Assembly (NCBI GenBank): GCA_003818595.1
Contig: RPQV01000256.1
Span: 1 to 5,689 of the forward strand
Source: Calditrichota bacterium
GTDB taxonomy: Bacteria; Zhuqueibacterota; Zhuqueibacteria; Residuimicrobiales; Krinioviventaceae
Direction: 5' to 3'
Length of the DNA: 5,689 nt
Position numbers and translations under genes: made by a program
Notes under the pieces: model-generated
Database searches by the model: none
What the model was told of the DNA's origin: nothing
The model's input: the letters and a program-made list of their open reading frames with translations, nothing else
Part shown: one piece after another, positions 1-4,684 of the stretch
How positions within the stretch are numbered: the stretch's first letter is position 1
Layout of the letters: each line of letters opens with the position of its first letter

Positions 1-620
1 CACCATCCTTTTGATTTGACGGCAGAAGCTGCTTTGGCGATAAAGTTATCAGCGGTTTTGACTGATCCTTCAGTTCCGCAGACGATGGAGCTGATTGCCA
101 TAAAGTCGCGCGGCGAGCGCGATTCTACGGCGCCTGAGCAGATGCGGGCGGCGATGTAAACCTGTGCGCATAGGGCTTTGTCGCCGGTCACACAAAAGGG
201 ATAAGCCATGGTGGCGCATTTCTGCCCGGGGATGTGAGCGTCAATATCCATCTGACAATCTCTCAGTTCCAGCGTTTGGAGAGAATCGCTCATGCCGGCA
301 AAGGTGGTGTGGGTCAAGGTATGAGCGGCAATTTCATGACCTGATACTGCGGCGCTCTGTAGTTTGGACCAATTGGGCAATCCCAGACCGCTGGAGCGGG
401 TAACGGTAAAAAGCGTCAGATGATAACCGAATTCATCAAAGAGCGGGATGGCTTTAGCAAATTGATTTGAACAGCCGTCATCAAAGGTGAAGCTGACGGC
501 TGCGTTGCAGAATCCCTTCCATGAGCCGACTTGATATTCTAAAGGGACAGTTTGAGAACCGGCAGCCGTTATCATGAGATATGAGAGGAGCATCATCCAT
601 AGTTTAAAGAATTTTGGCAT
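1..620 (-). CDS. Exported polysaccharide deacetylase (NodB/CE4-like), C-terminus cut off by window edge
   Basis: Reading from the ATG at 618-620, the frame stays open to base 1, giving about 206 residues; the 3' end lies outside the window. The start is a signal-peptide-like segment (MPKFFKLWMMLLSYLMITAAG), so the protein is probably exported. The NodB fold is shown by TFDDG at residues 45-49 (catalytic Asp and metal-binding Asp of motif 1), by HTLTH at residues 100-104 (the metal-binding H-x3-H of motif 2), and by a later AYPFC segment resembling the AYPFG/RxPxG stretch of motif 3. Family members remove N- or O-acetyl groups from chitin-like sugars, peptidoglycan or exopolysaccharide using a divalent metal; the substrate here cannot be told. 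Several cysteines (residues 38, 50 and in AYPFC) could form disulfides outside the cytoplasm. A modest AAAGAG sits 7 bases before the ATG. The gene is preceded by a long structured leader. Confidence 0.9.
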   Translation of the reverse strand, partial: MPKFFKLWMMLLSYLMITAAGSQTVPLEYQVGSWKGFCNAAVSFTFDDGCSNQFAKAIPLFDEFGYHLTLFTVTRSSGLGLPNWSKLQSAAVSGHEIAAHTLTHTTFAGMSDSLQTLELRDCQMDIDAHIPGQKCATMAYPFCVTGDKALCAQVYIAARICSGAVESRSPRDFMAISSIVCGTEGSVKTADNFIAKAASAVKSKGW

Positions 621-645
621 ACGTTTACTCTTTTCTGTGTAAGGG

Positions 646-732
646 CAACCCCCTCTTCTTATCAGGTGGATTCAGCTTGTTGAAGATTGAATGACAATGG
701 TGCCGGGGGTGCTCAATGGAAGCAGGGGGTTG
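646..732 (-). repeat. Inverted repeat nearest the deacetylase ribosome site
   Basis: CAACCCCCT at 646-654 is the exact reverse complement of AGGGGGTTG at 724-732. The pairing continues as CTTC (655-658) with GAAG (719-722) across one bulged C at 723. The loop is about 60 bases. If formed in the transcript it would bring the deacetylase start region close behind a GC-rich stem. Confidence 0.45.
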
Positions 733-736
733 TATC

Positions 737-814
737 ATAAACATCCTCCCGGGCTGACATTCAAGCGTAATAATTGAGCAGTCGGGATTAGTCACCCGGG
801 ATAAAGATGTTTAT
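737..814 (-). repeat. Long imperfect inverted repeat in the deacetylase leader
   Basis: The left arm is 737-758 and the right arm 791-814. ATAAACATC (737-745) pairs with GATGTTTAT (806-814). After an internal loop of 2 by 5 bases, CCCGGG (748-753) pairs with CCCGGG (795-800). After one bulged C at 754, TGAC (755-758) pairs with GTCA (791-794). This gives 19 base pairs around a 32-base apical loop. Six bases (809-814) are shared with the neighbouring hairpin at 809-840, so the two structures compete. Confidence 0.6.
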
Positions 815-840
815 TGTTTCCGAATTTTCCGACAATAAAC
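809..840 (-). repeat. Inverted repeat just after the lipoprotein stop, weak terminator candidate
   Basis: GTTTATTGT at 809-817 is the exact reverse complement of ACAATAAAC at 832-840, with a 14-base loop. On the minus strand the hairpin begins five bases after the lipoprotein TGA. The stem is AT-rich and is followed by ATCTTTATCC rather than a clean T run, so as an intrinsic terminator it would be weak. Confidence 0.5.
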
Positions 841-845
841 GAGGA

Positions 846-1376
846 TCAATTTTCCGAGGCAATGACCGGGACATCAAAGACGCCCGACGACACGGTCGTG
901 GTAACTTCCTGGCCGACGCCGGTCATTCGGAATGCCGTGAAAGAGAATGTCCCTTTCATGCGCGTGCTGCTGACGGTTGTCAGGGTTACGCTTCCCGATT
1001 TTGAAAAGCTTCCGGAATTGTTCTTTGTCACTGTGCCGACGGCGTCAACGGGAGGGAAGGCCAATGAATACGTTCCGGTAGCCGGATCATGATAAATTTG
1101 GATATCGATCAGATAGGCATCTGCGCCTTGACTCATGGCGCCCTGAATGTGCATCATTCCGGTTATGCCTTGGGTGGCGTTGGCAGTTGCCTGCAATCCA
1201 TATGCGGCATTGCTCTGGAAGTTCAGGGTAAAGTCCCCGCTGATCGTTGCCGTGAGGGTACCGTTTTTGATGTTAGCACCGGGACCTGTCGGATTGCTGT
1301 CGTCCTTGTCATCGCTGCAGCTCAGAAAAAGCAGACCAAAGAGGACCGCGCTGGTCAACCATTTGCCTTGTTTCAT
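846..1376 (-). CDS. Secreted lipoprotein of unknown function, beta-rich
   Basis: This is a 176-residue protein. It starts MKQGKWLTSAVLFGLLFLSCSDD: a short basic N-terminus, a hydrophobic core and a lipobox LFLSC with Cys20 as the predicted lipidation site, followed by an acidic linker (SDDKDDSNPTGPG). This marks a Sec-exported signal peptidase II lipoprotein. The rest is rich in Thr, Ser and Gly with alternating hydrophobic residues (for example GTLTATISGDFTLNF), suggesting a small beta-sandwich. The ending GTFSFTAFRMTG...TTTVSSGVFDVPV resembles the C-terminal strand pattern of DUF6252-type Bacteroidetes lipoproteins, a tentative likeness by eye. The start at 1376 is chosen over an upstream in-frame ATG at 1466 because it gives a proper signal peptide and has AAGGA six bases before it. 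The mature part has no cysteine other than the anchor. Function unknown. Confidence 0.85.
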   Translation of the reverse strand: MKQGKWLTSAVLFGLLFLSCSDDKDDSNPTGPGANIKNGTLTATISGDFTLNFQSNAAYGLQATANATQGITGMMHIQGAMSQGADAYLIDIQIYHDPATGTYSLAFPPVDAVGTVTKNNSGSFSKSGSVTLTTVSSTRMKGTFSFTAFRMTGVGQEVTTTVSSGVFDVPVIASEN

Positions 1377-1419
1377 ACCTAATCCTTTCTCTGATTGGTT
1401 CGAATAAGATGATGGCTCA

Positions 1420-1425
1420 ATTTTA
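1420..1425 (-). promoter_or_regulatory. Possible -10 element for the lipoprotein gene
   Basis: TAAAAT is read on the minus strand, within the 117-base gap between the NYN-LOTUS stop and the lipoprotein start. It would give a leader of about 36 bases. No good -35 hexamer lies 16-18 bases upstream, so the call is weak. Confidence 0.25.
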
Positions 1426-1493
1426 CTAAATTGGAGATCAGTTTGACAGGGAATCAGAATTGACATAACGGCTCTTTGGCCGAGAGGAATCTT

Positions 1494-2237
1494 TTAGGGC
1501 GAGATGCGGACGTAGACCAGAGTGAATCGGCCTCTTTGATTTTCACGTTGTTCAATCTCAAAGCCGCCGATGGATTTGATCAAAGGCGTCAATTTCTCAA
1601 AGCCATAGTTTCTCGAATCAAAGTTCGGCTGTTTTTTCTGTAAAAGGTTACCGACGTCGCCGAGGAAAGCCCAACCATCCTCGTCGGCTAAATCGGATAT
1701 GGTTGAGGAGATCAATTGAACCACTTTGGGAGTAATTTTATCCAGTTCGGCTTTTTTTGAGCGTTTATCCGATGGGACTGCCAATTCTCGGGTTTCGTTT
1801 TGATTTTTGAGAATTTCAACATAGATGAATTTATCGCAGGCGACGATAAAAGGATCGGGTGTTTTCTTTTCGCCGATACCGATCACCGTCATGCCTGCCT
1901 CGCGCAGGCGGGTGGCCAAACGAGTGAAATCACTGTCGCTTGAAACCAGACAAAAGCCATTGACCTTTCCTGAATACAAGATATCCATGGCATCAATGAT
2001 CATGGCCGAGTCGGTGGCATTTTTACCTTGGGTATAGGCGTACTGCTGGACCGGCGTTATGGCATTTTCCAGCAGCATGTTTTTCCATCTGGCCAGACTC
2101 GGTTTAGTCCAATCGCCATAAATTCTTTTGATGGTGGGGTTTCCGTATTTGGCAATCTCCTCCATCATTTCTTTCACATGAGCGGAGGGAATATTATCAC
2201 CGTCTATCAAAACGGCAAGTTTGTTGTCAGATTCCAT
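1494..2237 (-). CDS. NYN-domain (PIN-like) predicted ribonuclease with C-terminal LOTUS/OST-HTH domain
   Basis: This 247-residue soluble protein has two domains. Residues 1-145 or so form a NYN domain of the LabA/DUF88 type. AVLIDGDN carries Asp12 and Asp14, TDSAMIIDAMDIL carries Asp76, and SSDSDF carries Asp101 and Asp103, which is the acidic cluster that binds metal in PIN-like nucleases. GMTVIGIGEKKTPDPFIVACDKFIYV is the usual end of that fold. A charged linker (about 146-170) leads to residues 172-247, a LOTUS/OST-HTH winged-helix-like domain of the kind known to bind RNA (DGWAFLGDVGNLLQKKQPNFDSRNYGFEKLTPLI). The family is thought to act on RNA, but the target is unknown. The ATG at 2237 is preferred over the TTG at 2258 because AAGGA lies six bases before it. 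The gene follows slyD by 112 bases with an inverted repeat between, so partial co-transcription is possible. Confidence 0.9.
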   Translation of the reverse strand: MESDNKLAVLIDGDNIPSAHVKEMMEEIAKYGNPTIKRIYGDWTKPSLARWKNMLLENAITPVQQYAYTQGKNATDSAMIIDAMDILYSGKVNGFCLVSSDSDFTRLATRLREAGMTVIGIGEKKTPDPFIVACDKFIYVEILKNQNETRELAVPSDKRSKKAELDKITPKVVQLISSTISDLADEDGWAFLGDVGNLLQKKQPNFDSRNYGFEKLTPLIKSIGGFEIEQRENQRGRFTLVYVRISP

Positions 2238-2292
2238 CAAATTTCCTTGTTGCAGCAAACATCAAAGATCGAGTCAAACAGATGGTTCTGAA

Positions 2293-2344
2293 AACCTTGA
2301 CGATCCAAATCCAGCGGCAGGAAATATTCGCTATCGTCAAGGTT
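2293..2344 (-). terminator. 12-bp perfect inverted repeat between slyD and the NYN-LOTUS gene
   Basis: AACCTTGACGAT at 2293-2304 and ATCGTCAAGGTT at 2333-2344 are exact reverse complements. Inside the 28-base loop, AGCG (2313-2316) can pair with CGCT (2329-2332). On the minus strand the stem starts five bases after the slyD stop and ends in GGTTTTC, a short T run partly inside the stem. It may be a partial terminator, an RNA-processing or stability hairpin, or a dispersed repeat. Confidence 0.45.
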
Positions 2345-2349
2345 AGTAT

Positions 2350-2823
2350 TTATTCAGAGGGTTCTTTATAGCCGTCTTGAGTTTCTTCCGCGGTGGCGTC
2401 ACGGATATCTATGATTTCGGTCTCGAAATTTAATGTTTCGCCGGCCAATGGGTGGTTAAAATCAACCACGACCTGCTCTTCATCGAATGACTTGACAATA
2501 CCGGTGACGATGGTGCCGCTTTTCATCTTTCTTTTCAGGGTCATTCCTTGATGCAATTCGATATGATCTGAAATTTGGGAACGTTGCAGGGAGCGTACGC
2601 GCGACTCGTCTCTCAAGCCATATCCTTTTTCCGGCGGTATTTTAACTTTTTTGGTGTCGCCAATGGAGAGTCCTATTAATTCTTTATCCAGACCCAAGAT
2701 GAGTTTCTTTTTGCCGACAAGAAACTCGAGCGGTTTGTGCTGTCGTGAAGCAATCAATTTGTTGTCCTGATCTGCTCGAAGAGAAAATAGGATAGAGATG
2801 ACTTTGCCTTGTTGAACGATCAT
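2350..2823 (-). CDS. slyD: SlyD-type FKBP peptidyl-prolyl cis-trans isomerase
   Basis: This is a 157-residue cytoplasmic protein with no signal peptide. Its order of parts matches SlyD: an N-terminal half FKBP domain (1-70), the inserted-in-flap chaperone domain (about 71-118), then the return to FKBP with the signature DFNHPLAGETLNFE at 121-134. The isomerase twists X-Pro bonds in folding proteins, and the flap domain binds unfolded chains. Tyr68 in PPEKGYG and Phe133 are at expected active-site positions. By eye alignment with E. coli SlyD, the usual acidic residue of the D-E-S stretch is replaced (LIAS at 23-26), and LILGLDKEL replaces the more common IPGLE-type loop. The His/Cys-rich nickel-binding tail of enteric SlyD is absent; the C-terminus is acidic instead (EETQDGYKEPSE). 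The ATG at 2823 is chosen over the GTG at 2829 because AAGGAG sits five bases before it. Confidence 0.92.
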   Translation of the reverse strand: MIVQQGKVISILFSLRADQDNKLIASRQHKPLEFLVGKKKLILGLDKELIGLSIGDTKKVKIPPEKGYGLRDESRVRSLQRSQISDHIELHQGMTLKRKMKSGTIVTGIVKSFDEEQVVVDFNHPLAGETLNFETEIIDIRDATAEETQDGYKEPSE

Positions 2824-2828
2824 GGTCA

Positions 2829-2834
2829 CTCCTT
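2829..2834 (-). promoter_or_regulatory. Ribosome binding site that decides the slyD start
   Basis: AAGGAG on the minus strand lies five bases before the ATG at 2823. It overlaps the in-frame GTG at 2827-2829, which is therefore too close to be the start. Confidence 0.7.
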
Positions 2835-2841
2835 ATTCTGG

Positions 2842-2857
2842 GTCGATACAAGTCGAC
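2842..2857. repeat. Short inverted repeat GTCGA/TCGAC upstream of the slyD ribosome site
   Basis: GTCGA at 2842-2846 and TCGAC at 2853-2857 flank a six-base spacer, eight bases beyond the ribosome site. It could be an operator half-site pair or a small leader hairpin; it is short enough to be chance. Confidence 0.25.
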
Positions 2858-2877
2858 GGTTCGGATGTTGTTCGGAA

Positions 2878-2902
2878 ATGGAATCAATTTCACTGATTCC
2901 AT
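2878..2902. repeat. Perfect 9-bp inverted repeat in the slyD upstream region
   Basis: ATGGAATCA at 2878-2886 is the exact reverse complement of TGATTCCAT at 2894-2902, with a 7-base spacer. The 25-base symmetric layout is typical of a dimeric regulator site, but it could also form a hairpin in the slyD leader. It lies about 55 bases upstream of the slyD start. Confidence 0.4.
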
Positions 2903-2956
2903 AAGGCAAGCAATCATTCAGTCGGAAACCGGTGGGAATGAAAAATGTCAAGGAGG

Positions 2957-2977
2957 AATGATGTAGCTTACATCATT
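2957..2977. repeat. 21-base near-palindrome with 9-bp arms upstream of slyD
   Basis: AATGATGTA (2957-2965), GCT, then TACATCATT (2969-2977): the arms are exact reverse complements with a three-base centre. On the minus strand it sits just downstream of a TATATT -10 candidate, where an operator would overlap the transcription start. No T run follows on either strand, so it is not an intrinsic terminator. Confidence 0.5.
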
Positions 2978-2983
2978 AATATA
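2978..2983 (-). promoter_or_regulatory. Possible -10 element for slyD
   Basis: TATATT lies on the minus strand in a very AT-rich stretch (about 2978-3018), with the expected start point inside the palindrome at 2957-2977. No good -35 hexamer is visible. The leader to the slyD ATG would be about 150 bases. Confidence 0.25.
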
Positions 2984-3020
2984 ATGAATTTATTTGAAAA
3001 AAGCATGAAATATTAAAGGA

Positions 3021-3250
3021 AAGATATTCGCCTCCAGCCTGAGGCAGGACAACGCCCAACTCTCCATGAACCAATGCGCCACACAGTGCGATCACTCCGC
3101 CGATGAGCCACAAGCCCAATAAAAGCCATGGATTTCGTATATTCGCCAGCAAAAGGCCGGACATGGTGAAAATTCCGTGCCAATCATATTGGCAATGACT
3201 ATGGTGGCGGAGAAAAGACCCAGCCGTCGTTGCAGTGCGGGATCGGACGG
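3021..3250 (-). pseudogene. Frameshifted, truncated remnant of an APC-family amino-acid permease
   Basis: Two minus-strand frames join into one recognisable permease N-terminus. The first frame reads LQRRLGLFSATIVIANMIGT. After a shift near 3170-3177 the other frame continues MSGLLLANIRNPWLLLGLW, then IGGVIALCGALVHGELGVV and LPQAGGEYL. Restoring one G in the GGCACGGAATTTTC stretch rebuilds the family hallmark IGTGIF before MSGLL. APC transporters carry about 12 membrane helices over 400-500 residues; only the first two (about 75 residues) remain. Homology stops after GGEYL at about 3021, where the sequence turns AT-rich and a stop soon follows. No start codon remains in frame: the remnant begins directly at the stop codon of the preceding secreted-protein gene. 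I take it to be a decayed leftover of a deletion or rearrangement. A sequencing error could explain the frameshift but not the loss of both ends. Confidence 0.8.
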
Positions 3251-3251
3251 C

Positions 3252-3599
3252 TTATTTGGGGGATGCGGCTTTTTTGTAGCTGATGGATAATCCGCCGCCG
3301 TTTTGATCGACTGTTGTTTCATAATTGGGCAAACTTACAACGTATTCGAGAAACTCGCGCGTGCCATAGCCTCCGCGCCGGCCTAAAGAAACATTATGCG
3401 CAGTAAAACAGCCGCCGGTCACCAATTTGGGATCAACATCGATAAAGTATTGTTTGTACCAATCCTTGTCTGCCATGCTGTCGAGAAATGCTTTGACTTG
3501 TTCATCGCGGGTATCGGGCTGAGGGGATTGAGCGCTTGCGAATATAGTCGTCAGCGTCATGATCAGAGCGATATTGATCATTGCATTTTTTGTTTTCAT
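3252..3599 (-). CDS. Small secreted protein of unknown function
   Basis: This is a 115-residue protein with a clear signal peptide: a basic start MKTKNAM, a hydrophobic core INIALIMTLTTIF and an ASA site at 21-23, giving a mature chain of about 92 residues. The mature part is hydrophilic (QPDTRDEQVKAFLDSMADKDW) with one cysteine (Cys64, in VTGGCFTAHNV), a glycine-rich stretch (GRRGGYGT) and a basic tail. I do not recognise the family. The start at 3599 has GGAG six bases before it. A permease remnant begins right after the stop codon, so the C-terminus (KKAASPK) could have been changed by the same rearrangement. It may be a real small periplasmic protein; it is also short enough that its function cannot be guessed. 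Confidence 0.7.
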   Translation of the reverse strand: MKTKNAMINIALIMTLTTIFASAQSPQPDTRDEQVKAFLDSMADKDWYKQYFIDVDPKLVTGGCFTAHNVSLGRRGGYGTREFLEYVVSLPNYETTVDQNGGGLSISYKKAASPK

Positions 3600-3700
3600 G
3601 CTGATCTCCGGACAGGGGATGAAATGTAGATTGACAGCGAAACGATTTTCTTGGTTGTCATACGAATTAATTGTTATATTGTTCTGAAGGAGGGCTGGAG

Positions 3701-3732
3701 GTCTGAAGGTCGGAAAGTCTGAAGGTCGGAAG
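3701..3732. repeat. Four tandem copies of an octamer GTCKGAAR
   Basis: GTCTGAAG, GTCGGAAA, GTCTGAAG and GTCGGAAG follow each other without gap. They can equally be read as two 16-base units differing at one base. Degenerate copies (GGCTGGAG at 3693-3700, TTCTGAAG at 3682-3689) precede them. It is an intergenic microsatellite-like array with no coding sense seen. Confidence 0.8.
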
Positions 3733-3843
3733 GGATAGCCTGGTCGGTGAGCGCTGAGAGGAGGAATTGGAAGTGCAGCACTCTATTGGTCTGGGCGCAA
3801 TCGAAAGTCGTTCAGGAATTGGGAGTCCTGTACAAAGATGTTG

Positions 3844-3879
3844 AAAAAACCGGAAAGCTTCAAAAATATGTCTTTCCGG
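3844..3879 (-). terminator. Intrinsic terminator of the DUF1761 gene
   Basis: On the minus strand CCGGAAAG (from 3879) pairs with CTTTCCGG (to 3850) around a 14-base loop, and six Ts follow (3849-3844). The gene's stop codon is about 100 bases upstream. This is the clearest factor-independent terminator in the window. Confidence 0.8.
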
Positions 3880-3976
3880 CTTTGCGCTGCGTGAACCACT
3901 AAATTATCCTGTGCAGAAGCCTGATCAAATAGTTCATTCCTTAGCCTCTATCCGCGCCTCGGACTGTCTATTGCCT

Positions 3977-4381
3977 CTACTTCCACAGGCCGAGGATCAG
4001 GCCCATGATGGTGAAGGAAACAATCCAATAACCGCTGTGAATGAAAATATAGCTCCAACTGCGCTGTTCAAACAGCGACATCACGCCGATGGCCATGGCC
4101 ACCCAGCCGAATCCGGTGAGAAAACCGTATAATGCGCCGTTGGCTGCGGTTATGGAAGGATCGGCCAGGAAAAAGCCGAGGTTCGCGGCAGCGATCAAAC
4201 TGAACAAAAAGGCCATTCCGAACGTCTTGACCATATTGCCGGCTTGGGCCTTTTCCGTGGTCATTCCCGATGCCTTCATCCACGCTTTGGCAAAGAGGAA
4301 AGAATACCATAATGAACCGATGATGAACGTGCTCAGAGCTGCTGCAACAACAGCGAACCAGTTGACATTTGCAGGACTCAT
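3977..4381 (-). CDS. DUF1761-family four-helix membrane protein
   Basis: This is a 134-residue inner-membrane protein with four predicted membrane helices at about residues 7-29, 53-72, 80-103 and 111-132. The N-terminus VNWFAVVAAALSTFIIGSLWYS followed by FAKAWMKASG is the hallmark of DUF1761 (the family opens with a W-x-A-V helix and a G-x-LWYS turn leading to a short W-containing loop). The function of the family is not known. It is not a fragment: length and start agree with the family. AAGGAG lies six bases before the ATG at 4381. It seems to be its own transcription unit, with a sigma70-like promoter at 4438-4466 and a terminator at 3844-3879. Confidence 0.9.
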   Translation of the reverse strand: MSPANVNWFAVVAAALSTFIIGSLWYSFLFAKAWMKASGMTTEKAQAGNMVKTFGMAFLFSLIAAANLGFFLADPSITAANGALYGFLTGFGWVAMAIGVMSLFEQRSWSYIFIHSGYWIVSFTIMGLILGLWK

Positions 4382-4684
4382 AATTTACTCCTTGATGAAA
4401 ATGAAAATTGAACAATCGAGTTAAATCGTATTGGTTAATTTTAATATGGAAAGGTGAAACAGACAATGATTGGAGAAAATTCCATCCGGACAGAATTTAT
4501 ATTTCCGCCGATTCTTGGACGTGAGCGGTGTGTCTTTGATGCGACACCGTTACAACTCGATGTGTGACAGAGAGTTAATTCGAATAATTGTCAAGAAAGA
4601 GAAAATGAATCAGAAAACGAGTGCGGAACAAATGACTGGCCGCTATATTCTGCTGTTGAATTGTCCGCTTTCAAGCCCGCAGAC
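4382..4684. other. Intergenic region between the DUF1593 and DUF1761 genes
   Basis: These 303 bases hold the DUF1761 ribosome site (4388-4393) and promoter (4438-4466). CGGTGT/ACACCG arms in the 4520-4550 area could form a small hairpin. A minus-strand TTGACA near 4590 has no partner -10. No gene is supported; I find no clear terminator for the DUF1593 gene here. Confidence 0.5.
4438..4466 (-). promoter_or_regulatory. Sigma70-like promoter of the DUF1761 gene
   Basis: On the minus strand TTGTCT (4466-4461) and TAAAAT (4443-4438) are separated by exactly 17 bases, 4/6 and 5/6 matches to TTGACA and TATAAT. The transcription start would fall near 4431, giving a leader of about 50 bases. Confidence 0.55.

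Larger units (their letters stand above)
621..845 (-). promoter_or_regulatory. Structured intergenic leader before the deacetylase gene
   Basis: These 225 bases lie between the lipoprotein stop codon and the deacetylase start and hold no gene. Along the minus strand they contain three inverted repeats in series (809-840, 737-814 and 646-732). The first two share bases 809-814 and so cannot both form in full. The last ends about ten bases before the weak ribosome site of the deacetylase. This arrangement resembles a terminator/antiterminator leader or an unclassified cis-regulatory RNA, but I match it to no known riboswitch class. No convincing -35/-10 pair was found inside it, so transcription may read through from the lipoprotein gene or start at a site I cannot recognise. 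Confidence 0.4.
3600..3976. other. Gene-free stretch between the small secreted protein and the DUF1761 gene
   Basis: I see no supported gene in these 377 bases. They hold the terminator of the DUF1761 gene at 3844-3879, the octamer repeat at 3701-3732, and an AT-rich patch near 3665-3680 with TATAAC on the minus strand. That TATAAC could be a -10 element for the small secreted protein, but it has no matching -35. Confidence 0.5.

Noticed and set aside
164..403. Plus-strand open frame inside the deacetylase gene
   Set aside because: It is antisense to a frame with clear NodB motifs, is rich in Arg/Trp/Cys without domain logic, and lacks a ribosome site.
807..1407. Several plus-strand frames opposite the lipoprotein gene
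   Set aside because: They overlap one another and the lipoprotein in antisense; no homology or start signals support them.
1377..1466. Longer lipoprotein start at 1466
   Set aside because: It would put 30 residues before the signal peptide, destroying export logic; the start at 1376 has its own ribosome site.
1470..1493. CGGC/GCCG hairpin after the NYN-LOTUS stop as a terminator
   Set aside because: The stem is only four base pairs and no T run follows.
2684..2917. Minus-strand frame overlapping the slyD start
   Set aside because: Different frame from slyD, no family resemblance, and it covers the regulatory region.
2950..2967. AAGGAGG followed by ATGATGTAG on the plus strand, looking like a gene start
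   Set aside because: The frame stops after two codons; the sequence is better explained as part of the palindromic region, unless it is a relic.
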